Below are positions 35,988 through 43,532 of a DNA stretch of 64,000 bases, in pieces. The stretch's first letter is position 1. Each line of letters starts with the position of its first letter. The translations under genes were made by a program, and so were the position numbers. This stretch comes from Chiua virens (lineage: Eukaryota; Basidiomycota; Agaricomycetes; Boletales; Boletaceae). Location: contig JAHNUO010000002.1 of assembly GCA_019787685.1 (NCBI GenBank), positions 2,232,001 to 2,296,000 of the forward strand, written 5' to 3'. The notes beneath the pieces are model-generated. The model was not told where the DNA came from and did no database searches. It saw nothing but the letters and a program-made list of their open reading frames with translations.

Positions 35988-38275
35988 TCACATATCCATG
36001 GTTTCTATGTAAGCTGCTACCTTCTGGGCAACGTCGGGTTCCAAGTGGCACCGTTTTGTCAGGATGCGGATCAGGTCCTTCCCTCTTGGTAACACCAAAC
36101 CAACAAGTGCACTCAATCCGCTCAATAGTCGACCGAGCCACGGCTCCGATGGCATCGAGAATTTGCCTTGGTCAGCATACTGCCAGAGCAGATCCTGAAC
36201 TGCATTCCTCGACTCGGCGTACTTGGGATGACCTTCCAGCGTGGTGATGCATGCATGGCCACCGATATGAATCCCATTCTTCTCCAGCGTCTTGACATTG
36301 CGCCCCCACCATTCGTTCATGTCGGGTTCCCGCTCGAGATGCGTGACTGCCAACGCAATCGGAACTTGTCTCTTGCCGAGCACCTCGTAAAAGAGACGAT
36401 AATTGCTCCGCATGGTCGTTGTCACCCTGCTTCCACGTATACAAAACAGAAAAAGACTAATCCCACCCGAGGCATTGAGTCGCTGTATCAACTCGGCCGC
36501 TTTCTCGATGGCGCCCATGTATCCGTTCGCGCCTCTCTCCGGTTCCTCGAGCCCGACCGTGTCCCAGAGCCGGATCGTAGCCGGACCAAGTTGGAACTGG
36601 TATTCTGTCGATGCAAGTGTACACGCGACGCTGTCGGGCGAGATATCAGCGACGTCCCACCCCGCGAGGAGGTTGACAAGCGAGCTTTTGCCGACGCCGG
36701 TTTCACCAAACAGGATGACATGGATGTCTTGTGCGGGGGTGCTACGTGGCGTGAGGGCATTGTCGATGATCAAATCGCGCACGAGACGTTGGCATTCGTC
36801 GCGACGCCCTGGGATTGGGGGGTGCGCATCGTCGGAGAGGGTAGTGATACAGGCGTGCGCAGTAAATGACATGTGGAAACCTGACACGGTGTTTGCGTTG
36901 GTGTACCACCATTGATCCATGGCGGCGAGGACATCGTCGCGCGCGTCGGATTTACGCTCGAGTTCGGTGATGACGGCAATAAGGGGTGTGTCGGGGGACA
37001 CGCGGTCGCGGAGTGCGAGGACGGTATCGTAGGTCTGTTTCATGCTCTTGGTGACTCGGCGGCCACCTCTGAAACAGACGATGAGGAGGTGTATGCCTGC
37101 GCCTTTGCCGAGTTCTGTGAGGAGGGCCTGGAGTGCGCTGTGTGCGTGTTTGGAGGAGGAGCTCCCCAGGGGGCCTTCGCCCAGTCCGGGGGTATCCCAG
37201 AGACGGAATGTTTGTGTTGGCGAGAGATGCCAGTCATGGTAGCTCGTGCCGACGGTGACAGCACGTACATCGCTCGCTGCGACGGCGCTGTCTGCGCCAA
37301 CCACGAGATTGATGACTGAGCTTTTCCCGACGCCAGTTTCGCCTACGACGACGATGTTACAGGTGAGCTTGACTGAGAGACTAGAGAGGGCATCGGTCTT
37401 CTGGAGGGACCCGCCAAACGCGGCGAGCGGGAGGGCGTGGTCAATGAGAAGGTTCCTTGCGAGCCGTTGGCATTTAGCATGGCGACCTGGCATTTGCGGA
37501 TGACAGTCGTCGAGGAGCGTGGTGAGGCAAGCATGACCGCAAAATGCCATGTCGAACGCAGCCAACGCACTCTCGTTGCTCGTCCACCAGTCTTCCATGG
37601 AGGCAACGATGTTGGCTTCGTTGCAACGTTTCTCTAGTTCGGTTATGACGGCCACGATGGGGATTTGTGGGGAGACCTGGTCGCGAATGCGTTGAATGAT
37701 ATCATAGGTCTGCTTCATGCCCTTTGTTATCCGTGCAAGGCCGCGCATGCACAGGACAAGGAGGTGCACCCCGCCTTCTTTGCTAAGCTCTTGAAAGAGC
37801 GATCTCAATGCATGCTGGGCGGCCTTTGGTGAGACGCTCCCAAACGCTCCCTCACCCAGACCTGGCGTGTCCCATAGGCGAAACGCGTGCAGTTGGGTAT
37901 CTGTTTCCCAATCGAACGGACATGTACGGGTGGTGACACCGCAGACGTCGTTGGCAGTGGTCGCGCTGTCGGTGCCAGTGACGAGGTTGATAAAGGAGCT
38001 TTTACCAACCCCAGTTTCACCTGCGACGATGACGTTGCGGGGGATGAGGTGTGAGGAGGAGCTTGTCGAAAGGGTTGGTTAGGTTTGTCCACGTGTCCGC
38101 CCAAGCGAGTTGTTTGCTTACCTAGATTTCCCAGATGAATTGCCTGTGACTCTGACTGGCATGGGTGGATATGATGTTGCAGGTGGTTAGGACGAATTGT
38201 GGGCTTGAAGAGTTTGGATGAGAAGGCGTTTGACAGGTTGACTTGGCGCGTGCACGTACCTCTGGTGGGAGGCAT
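35988..38275 (-). CDS. Protein with three tandem P-loop GTPase domains
   Basis: Exons 38260-38275 (16 nt), 38122-38155 (34 nt) and 35988-38061 join to a protein of about 707 residues. It has three successive G domains, each beginning with GETGVGKSS (about residue 31, then about 37350 and 36710 in the DNA). G3 is DTPGLGE in the first two and DTVGLEE in the third. A DxxG is followed in each by a W-rich segment and a conserved HAC(I/L)TTL motif, perhaps the G5 loop. VITELE takes the place of the usual TKxD G4 motif. The C-terminus has a hydrophobic LLSGLSALVGLVLP stretch. The layout resembles AIG1/IRG-like GTPases of the TRAFAC class, a group with immune roles in animals and plants. The role here is unknown. 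The two micro-exons are supported only by phase and splice consensus. Confidence 0.8.
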
Positions 38276-39202
38276 GGTGCTGCAGAAGGTCTGCAGGGAA
38301 GGGGGAGCCTGAGGGGAAGGGACGAGCCTAGCCCAGCCTACGCATGACCTCCCCGTGCCGTCACGGTGTCCTCGTTGCGCAACCTTCTGTGAACGGCAGG
38401 TTTTAGATATGAAATCATTACTATGATCGTGTCGGCGATAAGTCGAGCAACAATTGGGGGCCAACTTCGAGGTTCTTTGAAACGTTCAAGTTCAAACGTT
38501 ATATAGCTACGTGCTCACCCTGGCATTTCAGTGATAACAGACACATCTCAAATGTATGACAATGATGATGCCTGATACGTGATAGCTTGGGAGAGATACC
38601 TTTACAGAACCAGCTATGAAACTACTCCTCATCTTTGTCGCGGTCAAAGCTCGATCAAATTCATGCTTGAGAATGCAAACTTACAGAAAGAACCGTACGT
38701 GGTTTGTATATACCACAATAATGGACCTATCAAAGTCTTGTTAGAAGACATCTAGTGCATAGTGAACAGGATTCAGAATTTAAGTCTGGGTACGCACAAG
38801 GAAGATAATCGAAACCCAAGATCATGGGTTTGCGCGTGTTCTTGTCAGGAAATGTCCATCAATTATAGTCGATGCACTAGTACAGAGCACACGATTTTGG
38901 AAGGACGTGTTGTAAACGTGGTTTACATGATGATTCAGCCTACTTCTCAAATGGGAACTCTGGGTATAGGGGTAGCTTTAACTTGAAGTTCGCCTTACCT
39001 TTCTCCCTAATTGGCAATTCTAGGTTTCCACGGCACGTGGTCACCTAGAATATAGTCCGTGCTTGAGTAAGCGAAGTGGCGTGATTCTTCCTTTCCTCCC
39101 GCCACCGCGTTCACCCAAGCAGCCGCCGCTGGCCATCGAGCCCTCTCCCGCTGCTTTCCCTCTCGCCTTTTTGCACCTCTCTTGAACCACCAACCCTCCA
39201 CC
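38276..39202. other. Intergenic between GTPase gene and retroelement
   Basis: No gene was recognised over these 927 bp. The left part should hold the GTPase promoter. The right part contains a hairpin (39018-39050) and leads into the DIRS-like element, whose left end I could not place. Confidence 0.5.
39018..39050. repeat. Long perfect-arm hairpin with CACGTG core
   Basis: The arms ttctaggt and acctagaa are perfect 8-bp inverted repeats. Inside them, after a 2-nt step, lie ccacg and cgtgg around the loop gca. CACGTG is included. It lies about 150 bp upstream of the retroelement's first ORF and may be part of its terminal region, or an E-box-like site. Confidence 0.55.
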
Positions 39203-40757
39203 ATGGACATCCCGCTTGCACCAGCTCCCCCTGACTTTACCGCTCCGCAATTCGAGGAGCAACGTCAACTCCTAATCGGTGCAGGGTTAGAACTGCAAGC
39301 CGCCATCGACGTCCTCTCTCGCCAATGGACAGCTCGCCAGGAGGAAGAGCAAGCCCTGAGGGCACGCAGACGGGAGGAAGAAAACATCGCTCAGGCTGAG
39401 CAGCAGGAGCGCGAGGAAATAGAGCATCAACAACAAATCGAGGAGGAACAGCAAATCCTGAAAGAGGAGCGCAAGAAGAATAAGGCCAAATTCGCTCCGA
39501 TCCCTGACCGCCCCCCCTCAGACTCGCCCCCGATTCTCCCCTCGCAAGCAGCGCTCAGGAAACTAAAAGACCACAAGTTCTGTGAACTCTGGTTCTTCAC
39601 CAACGACGGCCTCGACGCGGCCGACGCCACTCTTTCTTACGCGGACGACGACGACTCCCTCACCCTCATCTCCGCTGGCGACGGAAAAACCTCCCTCATC
39701 CCCTCCTCTTCAGCTCGCGACAAAGCCAATGTTGTCCAAGACGAGAACCTGTCTCTCGAGCAGTTCGGCCAAGCCGCCGTCCGCATCATTCCTTTCTTTC
39801 ACAGCACCGGTTGGGACCCAGCCCACATCAATATGCACATCAGGTTCTGGTCCGCCCTCGAGAACCACGACTTCCGTTTCTCGCGCGATAAATTCCAAAA
39901 CAGAGCACTCTTAGTGTACCAGGGCCAACAGAGACGAAGGTGGCACGTCACCATCGGCGACCGCGCATCCTCTTTCAACCTGGCGCTCATCAACGAGGCC
40001 CTCCTCGAAAGGACCCTCAAGGAGATCACCTCCAAAGCGCACAACGAGCACTTGGACCTATTCAACGCAGTAAGCCCTTTTCTTTCCCCCCCATGTGTCC
40101 CACTCACGTCATTCCCTTTAATCCCCTCCGAAAAACCCTGCTCAACCTGAACCGTCACTCAATTGTGCACCCGACATCCCATGTCCCTTCGGACACATGT
40201 CTCCTGCGCCCCACCCATGCCACCCTTGGCCCCTTCCCCCCCATGCTGCACTCCCTTCGGGACCGCAGCTCAATGAAAAATATCTTCACATAAACGAGAG
40301 CTACAACGCTCTTCTTGCCAGACCCCCTGGTCCCTATGGCCCCCCTGCCAGCGCCCCCCCACACCACTCGCGCTCAGCTAGCGCTCCTAAACGCTTCGCA
40401 TCTCCTCCCCCCTATGAGCCAGTGAACAAGAAGCAGTGAAGTGGTTTTCGGAGCACCGTCCTCCTCATTCTCTCCATCTGCGCCGTTTGCCTTGGCAGGC
40501 ACAAACACAACGTCGCGAAATGCTGTGCCAATAGGACCTGGGACAACAAGCACGACACCATTGTTGAACGCATCAATGGCAACCTCTTCGGACGCCAAGA
40601 TGGACGGCAACTCTGCTGCAAGTGGCAGAAGGCGGATGGCTGCTCTGAACCCCACCGCCTCCTCCACATTTGTTCCGGGTGTGGCTCTAAAGATCACGGG
40701 GCCCAATCTTGCCCCAGATCTCAGAAGTCCTCCGACGACACCATACAGAGCAACTGA
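39203..40757 (+). pseudogene. DIRS-type gag-like ORF with zinc fingers, interrupted by TGA
   Basis: Exon 39203-40069 encodes MDIPLAPAPPDF, a coiled coil rich in Glu and Gln (ARQEEEQALRARRREEE...), then HKFCELWFFT and a helical core (SLEQFGQAAVRIIPFF ... FRFSRDKFQNRALLVY). A probable intron at 40070-40268 (gtaagc...cgcag) leads to LNEKYLHINESYNALL. At 40437-40439 the frame meets TGA, then continues open to 40757 through CAVCLGRHKHNVAKC and CSGCGSKDHGAQSC, two zinc-knuckle-like clusters typical of the C-terminus of these proteins. TGG to TGA is the simplest explanation of the break. It packages element RNA by analogy with Gag. Confidence 0.7.
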
Positions 40758-40850
40758 GTGGCAAACAGCCATTACCGAGGCCTCTCTGAACGACCGGTAC
40801 GGAGATATCCCCCATGGCTTGCATTCTGGCTTCGTTGTAGATTTCCCCCT

Positions 40851-40855
40851 AATTT
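40851..40855. repeat. Target-site duplication AATTT, left copy
   Basis: AATTT directly precedes the 5' LTR and is repeated at 47752-47756 directly after the 3' LTR. A 5-bp duplication is typical of Ty3/Gypsy integration. Confidence 0.93.
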
Positions 40856-41287
40856 TGTTATGATACCAACTTTTCCTCACTTCTCTACTTCGACATTCAA
40901 TCTATTCTAAACATAAACGCCTCATGTCAAGGCTGTCCAAAGGATCATACCCGATTGGCTGCCACAATAACACAACACGCACATAACACATGCCTCTTAT
41001 CTTTTCATTTCCCTTATCACTGACTCATCATCGGCAGTGCAAGGCTATGCTCTTATCTATGACTCATATCGATTCACACCTTATCATCCAATAGGATACA
41101 TTATGCTTATCTACGTAGTTCATACTCAGATTAGAACTCCGATATCCATGTAGTATATAAACCCCATGAATGACAGCCAGAGAGCTCTAACAAAGTTCTC
41201 TTGGAGTTTTCGCCTCTCATCTGGACTGAACCCCCTCTCACTTCATCCACTACACTTTACAGTCTAGATTTGTTCTAGGTTGTTTCA
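40856..41287 (+). repeat. 5' LTR
   Basis: TG...CA-bounded LTR of 432 bp. Inferred U3 is 40856-41188 with a TATA box at 41154-41160; R and U5 run from 41189 to 41287. Only one difference from the 3' LTR was seen. Confidence 0.95.
41154..41160 (+). promoter_or_regulatory. TATA box of the LTR promoter
   Basis: TATATAA lies 29-35 nt upstream of 41189, the RNA start suggested by the self-primer match. The same box occurs in the 3' LTR at 47618-47624. Confidence 0.7.
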
Positions 41288-41300
41288 TTAGAACTTTGTT
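41189..41300 (+). promoter_or_regulatory. Tf1-type self-primer pair: RNA 5' end and primer-binding site
   Basis: aacaaagttct at 41189-41199 is the exact reverse complement of agaactttgtt at 41290-41300, which starts 2 nt after the LTR end where a primer-binding site must lie. The match is 11 nt, and mismatches follow on both sides. In Tf1 the first 11 nt of the RNA fold back on the PBS and serve as the reverse transcription primer. The distance from the TATA box agrees with a start at 41189. No tRNA-type PBS is seen. Confidence 0.85.
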
Positions 41301-41385
41301 GCTTTCTTCGCCGTCGAAACTACTGTCAAGTCCCTCGACCTCGTCGTAGCCGTCTTACCACTAAACAAGAGGAACAAGCGCACAG

Positions 41386-42087
41386 AGTAAGTCGCAACCC
41401 TTTGAACGGAAGATTATATCCTCTTCAGAAGCCGCTCGAGACCAAAGGTCCATATAGCGCAGAAGACGATAGCGCGCCCCTTGACGCTTATTGTCCTCTT
41501 TACTGAGACCACAAAAAATAGTGTCCAACCTCCCTCTCTCTGCTATCGCCGCCGCTCAGGAAGCTTTCCCTGACCTCGTTGACGAACCCTACGTCTTCGA
41601 CGCCGCCTACCTTGCAGAAGTTGTCGCCTTAGAGGATTTAGATCCCGAGGACCGTACCGACACTGAGATCTTCCACGCTCTACTAGGGCATTTCTTAGGA
41701 GACGATTCATCGCTCCCAGACTACTCAACCACCAGAGAGTCAACCCGGTCCGACAGCCCGGCATTACGGTATCCAACAGAGGAACCAGAGATTAAACGGG
41801 AATACTTCCCCGCTCCCATCCCTGAAAGAGAACCGTCCCCATTCCCACCTGCTCCATTACGAGAACCTTCCGAGGAAAGTTTTGGAGACCCTAACGATTG
41901 GCTCCCACCTCGTGAGATTGAAAGAAGAAACGCACGTACAGAGTTAGAGAGAAAAAGGATACTTAGACGCTACAAAGCAAATCGAGTACCTACTCACATC
42001 CGCCCATACTCACAGTACGAAAACGTCGAGCGCCCCTACTTTAGGCCTCGAAACACCCTTAAAACACCTAGGAGATACATTCAGTAG
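41386..42087 (+). CDS. ORFa: ATG-less leader ORF, acidic/proline-rich, possible spliced start
   Basis: The frame is open from 41485 to the TAG at 42085-42087 but has no ATG. If the segment 41387-41521 is an intron (donor gtaagt, acceptor aatag), A41386 joins TG 41522-41523 to form an ATG in this frame, giving a protein of about 189 residues that starts MSNLPLSAIAAAQEAF. The N-terminal half is acidic (EDLDPEDRTDTEIF). The middle is rich in Pro, Glu and Ser. The C-terminal third is basic and Arg/Tyr-rich (ERKRILRRYKANR). No known domain is recognised. A non-ATG start on unspliced RNA is the alternative. The stop codon abuts the ORFb ATG. Function unknown; it is not a Gag, which follows separately. 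Confidence 0.6.
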
Positions 42088-42357
42088 ATGCTTGCTTACT
42101 TCATCTTCGCAGCAATCTTTGTAATCTTCCTTACAATCGTTTTTATCTTCTACCAAATCTCAAAGAATCTTATCGATTACCAAAGATCCTTAAACTTCAG
42201 GATCCAAGTCAACGAATACACGGTTATCTTTGCCCTCTACGCTCCCTACGAACAACAAGACTACCAGTACCAGGCACCCCCCGTTATTAACAACACCGCC
42301 GGTCCTTGGAACGCACCAGTAAACGCAGGCGATTGGGACAATCAAACCGATAACTAA
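42088..42357 (+). CDS. ORFb: 89-residue protein with one N-terminal membrane segment
   Basis: ATG 42088 directly follows the TAG of ORFa. Residues 1-23 are strongly hydrophobic (AYFIFAAIFVIFLTIVFIFY), followed by QISKNLIDYQ and a polar Tyr/Gln/Asn-rich tail. The stop TAA (42355-42357) lies 2 nt before the gag ATG (42360). Its start context is weak (T at -3, C at +4), while gag has A at -3. On unspliced RNA this is the first ATG from the 5' end. It may be a single-pass membrane protein. It is too small for a known Env, and no relative is recognised. Confidence 0.65.
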   Translation: MLAYFIFAAIFVIFLTIVFIFYQISKNLIDYQRSLNFRIQVNEYTVIFALYAPYEQQDYQYQAPPVINNTAGPWNAPVNAGDWDNQTDN

Positions 42358-42359
42358 AT

Positions 42360-43532
42360 ATGTCAGGATACACCTATGCCACCGCCCTCAAAGATCTGAA
42401 CAACCAATCGTTGAACGATGGAGATCGTCTCACGGCATCGGCTTGGCTGGTCCAAGAATTGACAAATGTAGTAGCCACGTTAGAAAATAAGATCAACGCT
42501 GGAGCAGCAGCACCAGCGACCACCTCATCAAAAGTCGAAATATTCGCAGACCCCGGTCTCTATGATGGAGATCAAACCAAATTCGAAGAATGGTGGGCTA
42601 AGATGAAAGGATGGCTCGACATCAATCAGAGGGCTATCGCCCCTGATTCACACCATGCGGTACTCGCCGTACTCTCACGTCTCAAAGGAGCAAAAAGCTC
42701 GCAATTCGCCGAGACAAGATTAGCTCAAGGTTCTAAACTCACATGGGCACAGCTAGTCGTGGACATAGAAGGAATGTTCCGACAAAACAATAAAGTAGAC
42801 TGGGCTCGTACCCAATTGGAAAACCTGAAACAGGGTAACATGAGGGTCAAAGACTTCATAGTCCGATGGGAAAATCTGTGGCAGCAAGCCCAGATCGATC
42901 CCACACACGCCATAAGACTTCTGGAAACGAATACCGCCAGAAGTATAATATTCCAAATCTTCAAAGACGGACAACGGCAAGACCCGAACGATCCGATCTA
43001 CATGAACCCGAAACATCCTGCTTTCATTGATGACCGCAACCAAGCAGTTATCAAATACCTCGCCGCTATTCGCACGGCAGGCAACTCCTTCGAGTCAATC
43101 AATTATGTCCGAGGAGAAAGAAACTGGAAACAGAAGGACCCCAATGCAATGGACATAGGGGCCGTAACATACGAACAAGACGAAGACGGCTGGTTTACCG
43201 GTAAAGAAGTAAGGGCATTTGGTCAGAAGAAGGCCAACCCCAACAACAAATGCTTCAACTGCTCGGAGAAGGGACATTACCCTAGGGATTGCCCTAAACC
43301 CAAAGTGCAGTGTCCGGAGTGCAAATACTACGCCGGAAACCATAAAGCCTCATGTGGCAAAACTCGAAAAGCGAGATCCACATCTCAAAAGGAAACCCCT
43401 AAGGCTTCTACCTCTTCAGTTCCGGATAAGGACCCCTTTGCGGCCATCCGTGGAATGACCCCTGAAGAAGTACAAGCGTATTATTATGACAAATATGAAA
43501 CCGAAAAGAAGGGAAAAGGCAAGGCGAACTGA
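42360..43532 (+). CDS. gag: Gag polyprotein of the Gypsy element
   Basis: The 390-residue protein has a retrotransposon Gag core (YDGDQTKFEEWWAKMKGWL, WAQLVVDIEGMF, MRVKDFIVRWENLWQQA), a PMDIGA-like DPNAMDIGAVTY segment and one CCHC knuckle CFNCSEKGHYPRDC followed by CPECKYYAGNHKASC. The tail is Lys-rich. It forms the particle and binds element RNA. The frame is 0; its last 34 nt overlap pol, which is in the -1 frame. The first ATG is in good context. Confidence 0.92.
   Translation: MSGYTYATALKDLNNQSLNDGDRLTASAWLVQELTNVVATLENKINAGAAAPATTSSKVEIFADPGLYDGDQTKFEEWWAKMKGWLDINQRAIAPDSHHAVLAVLSRLKGAKSSQFAETRLAQGSKLTWAQLVVDIEGMFRQNNKVDWARTQLENLKQGNMRVKDFIVRWENLWQQAQIDPTHAIRLLETNTARSIIFQIFKDGQRQDPNDPIYMNPKHPAFIDDRNQAVIKYLAAIRTAGNSFESINYVRGERNWKQKDPNAMDIGAVTYEQDEDGWFTGKEVRAFGQKKANPNNKCFNCSEKGHYPRDCPKPKVQCPECKYYAGNHKASCGKTRKARSTSQKETPKASTSSVPDKDPFAAIRGMTPEEVQAYYYDKYETEKKGKGKAN

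Noticed and set aside
40441..40863. Separate gene to the left of the Gypsy element
   Set aside because: This frame is the 5' part of the DIRS RT ORF, continuing across the insertion at 47757.
40856..41287. LTR as a promoter for host genes
   Set aside because: It lies inside another element with no host gene directly downstream; no evidence in the sequence.
41287..41310. tRNA-primed PBS after the 5' LTR
   Set aside because: The sequence does not resemble the common initiator-Met tRNA complement, and the exact 11-nt self match is a better explanation.
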